A DNA stretch of 64,000 bases from Girardinichthys multiradiatus (GCF_021462225.1 NC_061804.1:15972005-16036004); one strand, 5' to 3'; numbered from the stretch's first letter, positions 35,211 to 47,887 are shown. The notes: a model not told the origin generated them from the sequence alone. Numbers and translations are program-made.

Positions 35211-36833
35211 ATATTCTTCAATAGGTTCAGTTCAGAAAGAAGCTCAGCATCCTCCTCTCCTGCTCACAGCCAAACAGACATCCCACCCTCCTTTGACCCA
35301 CAGGACCCACAGCTGTCCAGTAACACCTCACATTTTTTATCTTCCACCTCAGCCCTAGACCCTTCAACATGTTTGCCATCAACCATATCAGAAGATGCTG
35401 ATGCTTCCTTTGCTTCCCCCTTCCACCTGTGTGTCTCAAGAAGTCAGGTGAAGAGACAACTGGAGAGACTGAATAGGAATAAGGCTGCAGGTCCAGATCA
35501 TGTCAGCCCTAGAGTCCTGAAGGCCTGTGCAGAGCAGCTCTGTGGGATTCTGCAGCACCTCTTCAACCTTAGCCTGGCCCAGAAGAAGGTTCCGGTGTTG
35601 TGGAAGACCTCTTGTCTTGTCCCGGTACCAAAGAAAACTCACCCATCAGTCCTCAATGACTATAGACTTGTTGCCCTGACATCTCACATCATGAAGGTCC
35701 TAGAGAGACTCCTGTTGGCCCACCTCAGTAAGCAAACAGTAAACCATCAGGACCCCCTTCAGTTTGCTTATCGCTGTGGAGTTGGAGTTGAAGATGCCAT
35801 CATACACCTGCTTCAACAAACCCACTGTCATCTGGACAAAGCCAGCAGCACTGTGAGGATCATGTTCTTTGATTTCTCCAGTGCATTTAATACAATCCAA
35901 CCTGATTTGCTTTGTCAGAAACTCCAGAAGACTCAGGTGGAGGCCTCAACAATCTCCTGGATTAAAGACTACCTGACAAACAGACCACAGTTTGTGAGAC
36001 TGAAAGGTTGTGTGTCTAACCAGGTAGTCAGCAGCACATGAGCACCACAGGGGACTGTACTCTCACCATTCCTTTTCACTCTGTACACCTCAGACTTCCA
36101 GTACAAGACAGACTCCTGTCATCTGCAGAAATACTCGGATGATTCTGCAGTCGTGGGGTGGATCAGAGATGGACAAGAAGATGAGTACAGGATGGTGGTG
36201 GACTGCTTTGTGGCATGGTGTGGAAACAATCATCTCATGTTGAACGTGAATAAAACAAAGGAGATGATTGTAGATTTTAAGAGAAACAGGAATAAGTCAA
36301 ACACTATTTCTATCATGGGAGAAGAAGTGGAGGTGGTGGAGGAGTATAAATACCTCGGTGTTCACCTGGACAACAGACTAGAGTGGAGATGCAACTGTGA
36401 AGCCATCTACAAGAAGGGACAGAGCAGACTGTACTTCTTGAGGAAGCTTAGGTCATTTGGTGTTTGCAGCAAGATGCTGCATATCTTCTATAAGTCTGTT
36501 GTGGAAAGTGTGATCTCTTCTACCATCATCTCCTGGGAAAGCAGCATCAGAACCAGGAACTTAAAAAAGCTCAACAAGCTGATAAAAAAGGCTGGCTCTG
36601 TTCTGGGGACTCCTCTGGAACCTCTGGAGATCATTGTGGAAAGACGGATTCTTCATAAAATGAAGAACATTATGGAGAATTCTGAGCATCCTCTTCATGA
36701 GACTGTCCTACAGCAACAGAGGGTCTTCAGTCAGAGGCTTCTTCAGATCTGCTGTAAGACGGAGCGCTACAGGAGATCCTTCCTGCCCACAGCCATCAGC
36801 TTCTACAACGGCTCTTTGAAGAAACCTACATAA
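35211..36833 (+). pseudogene. LINE reverse transcriptase with one stop
   Basis: The frame is open from about 35211 to the TAA at 36831 except for one TGA at 36039-36041. Recognisable RT parts are KAAGPDHVSPRVLKAC (finger), CLVPVPKKTHPSVLNDYR, IMFFDFSSAFNTIQP with the first metal-binding Asp, a run just after the stop matching the PQG motif (APQGTVLSP), and KYSDDSAVV with the two catalytic Asp residues. The C-terminal part includes YKYLGVHLDNRLEW and a final FLPTAISFYNG typical of these LINEs. With a single stop it is among the best preserved ORFs here, but the missing 5' half makes it inactive. Confidence 0.85.
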
Positions 36834-36905
36834 TATGAGCTATAACAACATTTAATTTCCCTTTGGGATTAATAAAGTATTTTTGAATTGAATTGAATTG
36901 AATTG
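35211..36905 (+). mobile_element. Jockey/CR1-group LINE, 5'-truncated
   Basis: A LINE of about 1.7 kb with an RT frame, a short 3' untranslated region with GGGATTAATAAAGTATTTTT and a tail of ATTGA repeats (36885-36905). The endonuclease half is missing, the usual result of incomplete reverse transcription. The 3' style and the RT sequence fit Rex1/L2-like LINEs of fish; I cannot choose between these clades by eye. It differs in sequence and tail from the LINEs at 47.5 and 57.1 kb. Confidence 0.8.
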
Positions 36906-37119
36906 AATATTACATGGCTGGTAGATTGCCAGAGTCTGATACATTGGAGAATCCCTTGTGTTATCGATTGTTTTTACACATTTCAGCTGAGTAAAGCTCC
37001 TGCTGGAGTATTTAACAGAGCCATAGATACATGTATGTAATACACAGAATGCTATATGCCAAATGTATTATTTTACATTATTAAAGAACGTGGTGATTTC
37101 AGAAGGGGAAGAGCACAAT
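36906..37119. other. Short non-genic stretch
   Basis: Nothing recognised between the LINE tail and the Rex3-like fragment. Confidence 0.4.
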
Positions 37120-37365
37120 TTATCACCCTCCTCTGCCTCTAAAGGATTCTATTGAGGTGGTTTGGGCACTTTTCATACATATGGACATCTCTAGAGATCA
37201 TTCGGACATGTCACATTTGGATGAGACTCCAGGGCACCCAGGATCTTCTGGCAGGCCTAAATAACTCTTCTGGCCTTGGAATGCCTTGGGATCCTCCCAG
37301 AAGGAGGTGATGACTGTTGTTAGAGAGAAGGATATCTGATTTTCCTTCCTGGGCTTGTTACCACT
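37120..37365 (+). repeat. Rex3-like (RTE) LINE 3' fossil
   Basis: ATTGAGGTGGTTTGGGCA, CTCCAGGGCACCC, CCTTGGAATGCCTTGGGATC and CTCCCAGAAGGAGGTGATG follow the end of the Rex3 coding region, from the RWFGH-like part onward. Frameshifts are frequent and only the last part is present. The assignment uses recalled Rex3 sequence. Confidence 0.6.
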
Positions 37366-37425
37366 TATTCAACTCAACTTTGAAATACAGTTGCAAAATA
37401 GATGGACAAATATTGTTTGTTTTAG

Positions 37426-38395
37426 TGTTGGACCATTGTCTGCTACAACACCATGGCTTTTTCTCCCGCTGGAAACCGAGACGCAGATACCACGCAACGG
37501 AGGCACGCATCATTCTGGAGAAGAAACTCAAACGTGGGTTTTCATTCATTCTACTCACTGGCCAAACTCATGAGAACCTCAACGAGCTAAAAGCTTACTG
37601 GGATAAGAAGACCAGTAGGCTTACCTTTCCAATCGAAGGCATGGACCTGACATGCAACTCAAGAAAAACCCACTGTGGTTTTCCAAGGAAACAAAATTTT
37701 CCTTTTTGTTTTTGCTCCAGTCTACTGCTGATGGTCTGTCATATTTTTCCCCTTTTGCCAAAAGAGGAGAAGCCGACCATCCTTGAGTTTGTTACGGACA
37801 CGTAACAACTCTTTCCCCCCTCTTCCCTGCTCCAGAGAAGATGACACCAAGTAATTTCGTTCTTGTTTTATTTCTGTTAGTACAACAGAAATATCTTGGG
37901 CAGGATAGATTAGGATTTTAGGGCGATTTAGAATTGCCACTTATGGTAGTCCAATGTGCCCAAAGGGGCTGCCTATGTGAACGTATTGCTGTCTACTGGT
38001 TACATGTTCCACATTCCAAGTAAACCCAAAGCTTTGTTCCTTTACCATTTTTTCCCATATACTGCTGGTTTGATCTTCATAGACACTCAATGCTGTTTTT
38101 ATCTTTGTTTGGTTAGTTATTTTATCCCTTTGTGTATCAGGGCTGTTGATTTCATAAATGTTCACGTAAATAAAGAGAAGGCGTTTGTGTTTATTTCGTG
38201 CAAAAGTTATTTATCTGTCAAAATAAAGTCCAAGTTCCCCCACCGATTGATGAAGTGGCTGATTAAACAGTGACATTTAGCGAGGTTTTGGTTAAAAATT
38301 ATCAATTATTAATAACAATTAACTAATTGTAATTATTAAGGGCTTTGAGCCCATAATCACAACACCAGAGGACATCTCTGATTTCTATTTATAAG
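37426..38395 (+). mobile_element. Long LTR family X, partial copy
   Basis: It begins TGTTGGACCATTGTC at 37426 and follows the family X LTR in plus orientation, with an AATAAAGAGAAGGCGTTTGTG block, GTGACATTTAG and ACAACACCAGAGG near its end. The final 120 or so bases of the family are missing where the next copy starts at 38396. The internal U3 part is shorter than in other copies. Open frames here have no retroviral domain. Confidence 0.7.
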
Positions 38396-38538
38396 TGTTG
38401 GACCATTTGGTTTGTTACTACATGCCCCAGTATGGTCTGCTACCACAACTCCCAGCAGGTATTGCAGCTGCTACCACAACTCCCAGCAGGTATTGCAGCT
38501 GATAGGAAGGGGCGTCACAGCTCTGATGTCACAGTGGA

Positions 38539-38547
38539 CTATATAAC
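38539..38547 (+). promoter_or_regulatory. TATA-like element in LTR X
   Basis: CTATATAAC lies 10-20 bp after CTCTGATGTCACAGTGGA. The same arrangement is conserved in reverse complement in the inserted copy (GTTATATAG at 40353-40361, followed by CCGTGACATCAGAG). This fits an LTR promoter and fixes the LTR orientation. Confidence 0.55.
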
Positions 38548-39038
38548 AATATGAGGCCCTCCACCATTGCTTTTCACGCGTGAAACCAAGACCGGTTACC
38601 CACGCAACTGAGGCAAACATCCTTCTGGAGAAGAAACTCACACGTGGGTTTTCATTCATTCTCCTCATTGGCCAAATTCATGAAAGAGGTTCCTGGGATA
38701 AGAAAACCAGGAAACTTTACTTTACCGATTGAAGACGTGGATTTAACGCATCACCAAAACCCACGGAGGTTTTCAAGGAGACGAAATCTTCCTCCTTGTT
38801 TTGTTCCAGTCGACTGCGGACGGTCCGTCATAATTTTCCCCTTTGCCAAAGGAGGCCACGGACGAAGAAGACTGCTTCCCTCCGTGTTAGTTACGGAAGC
38901 GTACCTGCTCTCCCCCCCTACTCCAAGGAGGACGGCAACAAGTAATCCTGTTTTGTTTTATTTCTATTAGAAATAGCTTGGGCAGGATAGAGTAGGATTT
39001 TAGGGCGATTTAGAATCACCATTTATAGACCAATGTGT

Positions 39039-40530
39039 TGTTGCGATTATGATTATTGATTAATTAATATTTATTAAAAATTATAATTGAAAATCATAAT
39101 TTGAGAAAATTAATTTCTTAACCAAAAATCCTTATTTATGAATCGAAATCAGAGATGCCCTCTGGAGTTGTAATTGTGGCTCAAAGCCCTTAATAATTAC
39201 AATTATTAAATTATCAGTAATAGTTGATAACTATTATTAGATGTCACTGTTTAATCAACCGTTTCTGCCAAAACGTGGGGAACTTTAACCTTATTTTGAC
39301 TGACAAATCACTCTTGCACAAAATAAACACAAACACCTTCTCTTTATCTATGTGAATATTTATTAAATCAACAGCCCTGATACACCTCGCTCTTCCGATT
39401 CAATAATCTTCACCTAATCAAACATGCAAAGTTCTACACTAAAAGGGTAAAATATCTAACTAAACAAAATAAAACAGCATTGAGTATGTATGAAATCAAA
39501 CAAATACAAGAGGAATATGACGTTGAACGAAGCTTTGGGAGCGCCCCCCCCAAAGTGTAGCTCAGTGGGACACAGGCAGTCATAAAACTTCCCCCAAGGT
39601 TGGAAGCTTAGCGAACAAAGGATAATAAAACTTTTGGCAGCAACCAGTAAAACACAAAGTTGAAGACAAAGAAAATGGTGAGTTTCACCATGAGGTTATT
39701 GTAGCAGTTAATTTTTACGGCGCACCTGCGCTCAGGTGTTCACACAGTAAAAACACAACTTGCGACACTCGGCGGCCTCAGAAATCAACAGCAATCAAGT
39801 TTCAATAACGTAAGGCATGCACATACAATTTAGAATACATTGGACTATAAGTGGTGATTCTAAATCGCCCTAAAATCCTACTCTATACCGTCCAAGCTAT
39901 TTTAATAGTTATAAAAAAAAAGGGACAAAATTACTTGGTGGTGTCTTCTCTGGATCAGAGGAGAGAAGAGAAAAGGGGGGAAAAGAGTTTCCACGCGTCC
40001 GTGGGTAACTCAGGATAGCGGTCCGTCTTCATCCTTTGGCCTCCTTGGCAGAAAGGTGAAAAATATGACGGACCGTCACTAGTCCACTGGAACAAAAAAA
40101 ACAAGGATGAAATTTCTTCTCTTTGAAACCTCCTTGGTTTTTTGGTTACGTGTTAAATCCACGTCTTCGATCGGTAAAGTTGAAACTTACAAGCCTTCTT
40201 ATTCTTGAAAGCTTAATTCGCTTAGTTTTCTGGCCAATGGGAGAATGAATGAAAGTCCATGTGGGATTTCTTCTCCAGAATGATGCACTTCAGATGCCGG
40301 TAACCGCGTCTCGGTTCCAAGCTGAAAAGCAATGGGGGTGATATCAGAGTATGTTATATAGTCAACCGTGACATCAGAGCTGCGACGCCCCCGTCCTATC
40401 AGCCGCGGTGCCCGCTGGGATTTGTAGTAGCGGACTATCCTGGGGTACAAAATGGCTGATGACGCTGGAAGGCATAGTGGCGTCCAGCAACGTCCAAATA
40501 GTCCAATATTAAGCAACACATGGTCCAACA
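39039..40530 (-). mobile_element. Solo LTR family X inserted in another X LTR
   Basis: The block starts TGTTGCGATTATG and ends GGTCCAACA (tips TGTTG and CAACA), 1492 bp, with a perfect 4-bp duplication GTGT at 39035-39038 and 40531-40534. The TATA-like element is on minus. The surrounding sequence is an LTR of the same family in the opposite orientation. A 4-bp duplication is usual for gamma-like endogenous retroviruses and differs from the 5 bp of the gypsy elements here. Confidence 0.9.
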
Positions 40531-41290
40531 GTGTTCTAAGTTGTATGTGCATGCAATGTCTTATTGAAACTTTGATTGCTGTTGGACTCTGAAAGCCGCC
40601 ACGCTTTGAAGCTGTGCGTGTCTAACGTTGTTTTTGAACACATGAGCACAGACTCAGGTAGACTACTAGAACCTCATGGTGGAAAACTCACCATTCCTTT
40701 GTCTTCACTCTTCGTGTTTTTGCACTGGTTGCCGCCTAAAGTTTTATGACCCTTTGTGTTCACTGAGCTACAACTTTGGGGTTTTATGACTGCAGCCAGT
40801 TGGAAGTTGTTCCCAATTCTTCATTCAGTACATTATTTTCTCTTGTTTTGCCATAACTGCTGGTTTGACTTTCATACACACTCAATGTTGTTTTATCTTG
40901 TTTAGATTATTATTTTACCCCTTTTGTGTAGAACGTTTGCATGCTTGATTAGGTGAAGATTATTTAATCAGAATAGCAAGATGTATCAGGGCTGTTGATT
41001 TAATAAATATTCACGTAGATAAAAGAGAAAGCGTTTGTGTTTATTTTGAGCAAGATTGATTTGTCTGTCAAAATAAGGTCAAAGTTCCCCACCTTCGGTG
41101 AAGCGGTTGATTGAACAGTGACATCTAGTAATAGCAATCAATGGAGAATATGGAGAATTTAATAATTGTAATTATCAAAGGCCTTGAGCCATAATTACAA
41201 CACCAGAGGTCATCTCTGATTTTGATTCGTAAGTAATGATTTTTGATTAAGAAATTAATTTTATTTTCAAATTATGATTTTAAATTACTA

Positions 41291-43565
41291 TATTACTAAT
41301 TACTGTAATTGGCATCCAGAAGATGGGCCTTAAAAGGACAGACATCACTGTTTCACAGAGTGAACAATTGTGATGTCCTTGGAACTTAGGAGCTTTATTG
41401 TGAGATTTGGTGAAATTTTGCAGGAGTGCTTGTAAGCTAGAGGATCTTGACTAGACGTTTTACTCAATTCTACTGCAGAGGACTAATAATAATCTTTCAG
41501 AGGTGCTTTTGTGGATGCAAGGTGGAAGTTTGGTGTAGCTTGTGGTGTGAGACTTAAAGCTAATTTCCAGGTGGCCAGCCCTGCTATGTGTGGAACATCA
41601 GCTGCAGCAAAACCAGCTGTGACAAGCATAGCAATTAAATTCCTTTAAGAGCAGAGGCATCAAATCTGCCTCTGGTGTTCGTTGGGTGTAACTACAGCTG
41701 TGACCAACTCTCTCAGTCAGGTAGAGAGCAACACTTACATCTAGTGGCCATTAAGTAAAATTGCAGTTGCAGCTGGATTTCCCCCATTGCAGACCTGCAT
41801 TCGGTTCCATCTGGTGGTCACTAGTGAGAATTCCAGTTCCAACCAAGGACATTTCCTACTTTGATTTAATCATTTAGTTCATTAACGCAGGCAGATAATT
41901 CCATCACCTATGATCAAAGGGCATAACTTGAGGTGAAAGTTGAAGATATTGATCATTCAGTACCACTTCTGCTCTAAAATTTAAGCATTTTTGCTGGGTT
42001 TTATTGTGTGAAGCATGTTTGGTCTGATTTTTGGACCAAAATGAACATACATGTTACCTATACTGTCTCACCAGTGTAGGAGGACGTGTCAAACTGAGGT
42101 TCCATTTTAAAACAGCATCAGACATCAACTTGATGTGCTCAACCTGGTTTGAGGAGGTGAATAGAGCCATGCTCTCCCTCATTAAACTGTTTCAGGCTGA
42201 AGTTTGTAATGTAAGCATCACCAGCCACACCCAAGACCGATCATGCATCACTAATTGGGTGGAGCTGGACATCACACTCAAAGATATGACTCTGGTGCAC
42301 CCCATCTATATGTGCACATTGAACACAGAGCCTTTTCTTGGTTGACAGGACCTGCTGGACAGGCTGGCCCCGCTCATTGACTGCCACCATGACCAACTCT
42401 GGGTCCAGGTGGAGGTTCCAAAATCACTGGGTGCAAGCAGCAAACCATCCTTTGTGACCAACCAGGTCACCAGCTTTGTGGAGCCCAAAGAACCTCTCAG
42501 GCCCTCGTCTGAGCCGGTCATGGGCACAACTGGGGCACCCAGCCACCCAGAAAACTCCTCCCAGATGCAGTCACGCATCTGGGTTCTTTAAAGAACCCAG
42601 GTGTGAAGACTTACAACCCCAAAGTGGTGGAAGGTGTACACCTGGAAACCATGTTCATATACCAGAAGTGCTTCAAGCATTCTTGCTGGGGAAAACAGTA
42701 ACCAATGGAGAGCTGTATGACCCCTTGTGCCAAGAAGATCCCCTTTTAACTGAGGCACAACACAGCCACACACTCCTTTTAGCAGACAGGCTCCGCCCTC
42801 TCCTTAAGACAGACACCTCCAGTGTGCACCTCCAGTGTGCAGATTGGCATAAAACAGCTCTCCCATGTTTTCAACATTGTTCCAACAGACCAAAGGGGGG
42901 TCACATTATCCTACGCCCATTACTCTCCTGTAGGGGGCCATAGGAGCTACAAAACCACACTCCACACCCTCTAACAGATGGCGTACTGGCCTCCAACGTC
43001 TCATGACACTCAGGTCTACATCCAAGGATGCTTAACCTGCTGCCAGTTTCAACCATCCTAGCCACTCAGTCAACCTCCGCTTCAGCGAAGGGGGGTTACA
43101 TTACTTTGGTTCCACCTTCAGACCAACTGGGTCGAACCAGCTCCAAAATTAGCAGGAGGTAACAAATTCCTCCTAACTGTGACATGCAGCTTCATTAAGT
43201 CAGTACCAAATGACACCGTCATCCCAGCTGGTGCTCTTTTGCGGAACCAGATGAAGTTCTACATCGAACTCTCCTCCCCAAGAACAGAGCTTGTCTCCAT
43301 GTCCGGGAAAGGAGAGACCATTGCAAAGGCCTAGTTTAAATAGGTAAATGTTTCATAAACCACACAAACATGCACTAATCACTGAGAACTTTCTTAAACA
43401 GAAACAGTTAAAAATATAACTACCTTCTAGGACACAGTGTTAAACTGTAAGTTGGCACGATACTTTTCCATTAACACTCTGCTTGCACAGCAGACCCTCA
43501 CAGAAGTGATTAAGAATGATTTGGACACACATGTTGCCAGAGATTTCATGCAAAATCTTATTAAG
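41291..43565 (+). pseudogene. Degraded endogenous retroviral internal region
   Basis: The block between LTR X sequence at both sides carries pieces of a retroviral pol. A protease-like part lies at about 42031-42430, in one frame except for a stop at 42343-42345 (FLG then QDLLDRLAPLIDC). A His/Cys-like zinc-binding integrase part lies at about 42960-43060 (QGCLTCCQFQ), followed by a core start near 43110-43330. RT is missing between them. The leader region 41291-42030 has no open frame. Many stops and shifts show an old copy. The genus cannot be told from this. Confidence 0.6.
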
Positions 43566-43712
43566 AGAGGTTACAACACCAGAGGTCATCTCTGATTTCG
43601 ATTCATAAGTAATGATTTTTGGTTAAGAAATTAAAAAAAAAATCTGAATTATGATTTTTAATTACAATTTTTAATAAACATTAATTAATCAATAATCATA
43701 ATCCTTAGATTA
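43566..43712 (+). repeat. Terminal part of LTR X
   Basis: TACAACACCAGAGGTCATCT CTGATTTCGATTCATAAGTA matches the last part of family X, up to ATCAATAATCATAATC. It follows the pol remnant directly. It is probably what is left of the 3' LTR after a deletion that joined pol to LTR sequence. Confidence 0.7.
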
Positions 43713-45004
43713 GTATCTTAATTGTTAAATTGTATTCAAATTTTACCTGCAAAACCTTCTTAGTTGTAGGAAATGTCACATAGCAGATCTCGCTGATTTT
43801 ACATTTAGACTGTGAAAACACACCTAGGGCTTCATGTACAAAAGAGTGTGCAGCTTTCATACTAAAAGTTGGTGGTAGGAAGAAATTTTGAAACTTTCAG
43901 TGTACAAAACATTTCAGATGTACAAAACCCAGTGTTGAGATGTCACCACATTCATAGCCTCCATACCAATTGGGTGCAGCGGCACATGGCACTTGGACCG
44001 CCCAGTCCCCGCCCATAAATACATATGCAAAGAAGTATAACCAAGGCAATGGTGCTGTGGCAGTTACAGAGAGACTTTGTCTACACACCATGAGGGATTT
44101 TTGTAGTGAATTACAACAAACCAACAACTTCTTGAATGACATCAGTGACGCAAGGTTCCTCCTGGTTTCCCTCTGTAACACTAGGGCACGTTTCGTGCAG
44201 AACTCCAAATTAATTGTCATAGGCAATCTAAACAGGCTAATAACCCATGCATCATCATGTGGAGGTTAGTACGATCTCTGAAAAAAACCCTCCCTCCGAC
44301 TTCTCTTCCATTGGTGATGTCCTCTAGCTGTGTCAGAGCTGCAATCGTTCCACAATTACGTAAATCCTTATGCAGCTATTTTTGGACATGTGTGATTGTG
44401 TACAGCTTTTTTACCGTACTAATCATCACTCATGATTTGTTTGGAATTAATCTGTTGATCTGACAGTTGTCTTTTTAAGTGAGAATGAAAGTGGCCCTTA
44501 GATGATTCACATGCATTTTTATGCCCCTTAGTGCCCAGACTGATGTGCATTTACATCCACACGTGACAAACACAGAAAAAGTTTTATAGTGTACATCAGA
44601 CTTAGGTTGTTTTACATTATTGTATGAGGCTAAATGTGATTCAGTTGCATTGCTTGGGTTTAAACCATGAAACCTCAAACTCATGAAGAATTATCAGGTT
44701 TGCTGGTCCTTCAGTTAAAAGAAAACTGAATACAGTCATATTTCAGTGTATTTAGGTGACTTTTAGTGCTCCGACGTTTGTTATTGTCAATTGAAAAGAT
44801 TTGCATCGCAGCAACACATTTTCAGGCCCCTGGTCAGTACATCCTCTTAGCTTAAATGTTTGGGGAATTTTTTTAAGACGTTTTGGGGTTAAAAAGGTAT
44901 TAAATATCAGTAAATGAAAAAAAGGTACATTACATTTTAAACATTATTTATTATTCATTATTTATCTAACAGTAACAGATAATTTATTATCTTGCAATAT
45001 AAAA
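43713..45004. other. Non-genic stretch
   Basis: No gene recognised. Open frames on both strands between 43897 and 44269 overlap and lack domain features. Confidence 0.4.
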
Positions 45005-46020
45005 TATATAAGCCACCTTTTGCTTTGATTACTGCTCCGCACACTTTTGGCATTCTGTTGATGAGCTTCAAGAGGTAGTCACCTGAAATGGTTTTCCAAC
45101 AGTCTTGAAGGAGTTCCCAGAGATGCTTAGCACTTGTTGGCCCTTTTGCCTTCACTGTGCGGTCCAGCTCACCCCAAACAATCTCGATTGGGTTCAGGTC
45201 CGGTGACTGCGGAGGCCAGGTCATCTGGCGCAGCACCCCATCACTCTCCTTCTTGGTCAAATAGCCCTTACACAGCCTAGAGGTGTGTCTGGGGTCATTG
45301 TCCTGTTAAAAAATAAATGATGGTCCAACTAAACGCGAACAGGATGGAATAGCATGCCGCTGCAAGATGCTGTGGTAGCAATTTTGAATAAATCCCCAAC
45401 AGTGTCACCAGCAAAGCAACCCCACACCATCACACCTCCTCCTCCATGCTTCACGGTGGGAACCAGGCATGTAGAGTCCATCCGTTCACCTCTTCTGCGT
45501 TGCACAAAGACACAGTGGTTGGAACCAAAGATCTCAAACTTGGACTCATCAGACCAAAGCACAGATTTCCACTGGTCTAATGTCCATTTCTTGTGTTCTT
45601 TAGCCCAAACAAGTCTCTTCTGCTTGTTGCCTGTCCTCAGCAGTGGTTTCCTAGCAGCTATTTTAACATGAAGTCCTGATTCACACAGTCTCCTCTTAAC
45701 AGTTGTTCTAGAGATGTGTCTGCTGCTAGAACTCTGTGTGGCATTGACCTGTTCTCTAATCTGAGCTGCTGTTAACCTGCGATTTCTGAGGGTGGTGACT
45801 CGGATGAACTTATCGTCCGCAGCAGAGGTGACTCTTGGTCTTCCTTTCCTGGGGTGGTCCTCATGTGAGCTAGTTTCGTTGTAGCGCTTGATGGTTTTTG
45901 CGACTACACATGGGGACACTTCCAAAGTTTTCCCAATTGTTCGGACCGACTGACCTTCATTTCTTAAAGTAATGATGTGCCACTCATTTTTGTTTTACTG
46001 CTGCTTTTTTCTTGCCATAA
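44958..46020 (-). pseudogene. Tc1-like transposase, broken
   Basis: The start MARKKQQ near 46018 is followed by a TAA as codon 8; the frame then carries NEWHIITLRNEGQSVRTIGK, and from 45925 on MEVSPCVVAKTIKRYNE with a helix-turn-helix and a GRPR-like KGRPRVTSAAD linker. The catalytic part has LWSDESKFEIFG (first Asp). A deletion near 45390 of about 20 bases and a stop end this frame at 45329. Another frame gives NRTMTPD or QDNDPRHTS (second Asp) near 45290 and then SPDLNPIEIVWGELDR (Glu), ending at 44958. All three catalytic residues can be found but not in one frame. Confidence 0.85.
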
Positions 46021-46433
46021 TACAAATTCTAACAGTCTATTCAGTAGGACTATCAGCTGTGTACTGTATCCACCTCCTGCACAACACAACTGATGGTCCC
46101 AATCCCATTTATAAGGCTTGAAATCCCACTTATTAAACCTGACAGGTCACACCTGTGAAATGAAAACCATTTCAGGTGACTACCTCTTGAAGCTCATCAA
46201 CAGAATGCCAAAAATGTGAAGCAGTAATCAAAGCAAAAGGTGGCTACTTTGAAGAACCTACAATATAAGACATATTTTCAGTAGTTTCACACTTTTTTGT
46301 TCAGTATATAATTCCACATGTGTTAATTCATAGTTTTGATGCCTTCAGTGTGAATCTACAATTTTCATAGTCATGAAAATAAAGAAAACTCTTTGAATGA
46401 GAAGGTGTGTCCAAACTTTTGGTCTGTACTGTA
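45005..46433 (-). mobile_element. Tc1-like transposon, damaged
   Basis: Inverted repeats are seen directly: GCCACCTTTTGCTTTGATTA at 45013 and following bases up to GGTAGTCACCTGAAATGG recur as reverse complement at 46164-46247. The high-coordinate end is complete and ends CTTTTGGTCTGTACTGTA at 46433. The low-coordinate end lacks the matching outer 150 or so bases. The transposase lies between, on minus, with several lesions. Confidence 0.85.
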
Positions 46434-46617
46434 CATTAATGACATAATGACATTTGTTAAGTATCCAGAACACTGCAATTTCCTAGTTCTTTATCATTAT
46501 TTTGTGTTGTTTTACAGTTGACAGATTGTTTTGCTCTGGGAATGACTTGAAAACAATTTTAAGAAAATATAGTTTGTGAAATGGTTAACTTATGAAGGGA
46601 TTTAATAACCTTATTTT
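46434..46617. other. Short non-genic stretch
   Basis: AT-rich; nothing recognised. Confidence 0.4.
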
Positions 46618-47887
46618 TGTTGTGATTATGAATCTAAATATATTATTTAATATTTAATATTGATATGTTACCAAATAATATTTCGGTCTGTTAACTGTTG
46701 TCCTGTGAATACCAGCCCAGTAAGGCGATGGTATTAGGACAAAATCAAAAGGATGAGCCAAGCTCTGACATTATTGAACAGCAAAACTCTGCACACAAGT
46801 GGAATGAATTCACACAATTTCTTAAAATACAAGAATTTATTAGCAAAAATAAGTCAACTCAAAGTCAAACATATTTCAATCAACAAACTCTTTACTATGC
46901 TAAAACAATCCAACTAAACTACCAAGAAAAATTAAAGAATAAGGAAGACTAATGGGCTATGTACAATATAAACAAGTTGATTAAAGATGATTGAAAATCA
47001 TGACCGAAGGAGTGATGCAACATTACTATTCAATGTTTATGTTTGAGAACCAAGGATTATCTTGAAGAATCTGGAAGTGAAGTTAAGTTAGTCTTGGAAC
47101 TAACTTGGGCAATAATCAGGATACCTTTAGACAACCATTCACAATGCAAGATCAGATAAAGTATTATTTTATTTAAATAATGTTTTAAAGAATGATCTGC
47201 TGAATAAAACCAACCTTCTGGGTGACTAATTCTCAACGGTGTCTCATTAGCTGCCTTTATTTATTGAAATAATACTAAGAAATAATAATAATATATAAGA
47301 AATATTATTAATATTTCCTTATTAAAAGGAAATGGTAAAATATTTAAGAAAATATTTTGGAAAAGAGCCAAATCTTTCTGGAGAAATTGGGCTTAATGGT
47401 GTTGATTTAGTTATCAAGTTTAGTAAAACAATGTTTAGGGAACTATTATTTACTGGATTAAAAGCTAACACCCTTTTTGGGTAAATATTCTTTAACAGGC
47501 AAGCACGTGTCCTTACCTGTTAGCAGTTGAAGCTAACAAAGAAGAATCAGAATCAGAATCAGAATCAGAAAAGCTTTATTGCCAAGTACGTTTTTGGACA
47601 TACAAGGAATTTGTTTTGGCGTAGTCGGTGCAATACAGTACAAATTAAACAGTATAAACATATCTACAATATAATATAAATATATGTGCACAGTTTTAAG
47701 TGAGTGAGAGTAAATATAGAGCACTATAAGATGCAAGAGCAATACAACAGTGCAGGTGATCATTGTGCAAGTAAAGCAGTGCAAGTAAAGCAGGAGTCCA
47801 AGCTGAGCGTTAATGTAACGCATAGAGTTACAAGTTACAAGTGTCCTGTCAGCAAAAAAAGGGGGGGTGTGGGGGAAAGGGACAGTG

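Larger units (their letters stand above)
38396..41290 (+). mobile_element. Long LTR family X, split by another copy
   Basis: The left part (38396-39034) starts TGTTGGACCATTTGG and runs through a TATA-like CTATATAAC at 38539-38547. The right part (40535-41290) resumes at TCTAAGTTGTATGTGCATGC and runs to the AATTATGATTTTAAATT end region. The two parts join into one LTR if the 39039-40530 block and one copy of GTGT are left out. The degraded retroviral pol that follows suggests this was a 5' LTR of a provirus, though the last bases are unclear. Confidence 0.75.

Noticed and set aside
42409..42943. Overlapping open frames of 60-155 codons
   Set aside because: They lie in the degraded pol region and its shadows, change frame repeatedly and show no full domain.
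47544..47575. (GAATCA)n run as a microsatellite or CRISPR-like array
   Set aside because: It is the 3' tail of a LINE, followed at once by the conserved LINE 3' end; the same is seen at 57052.
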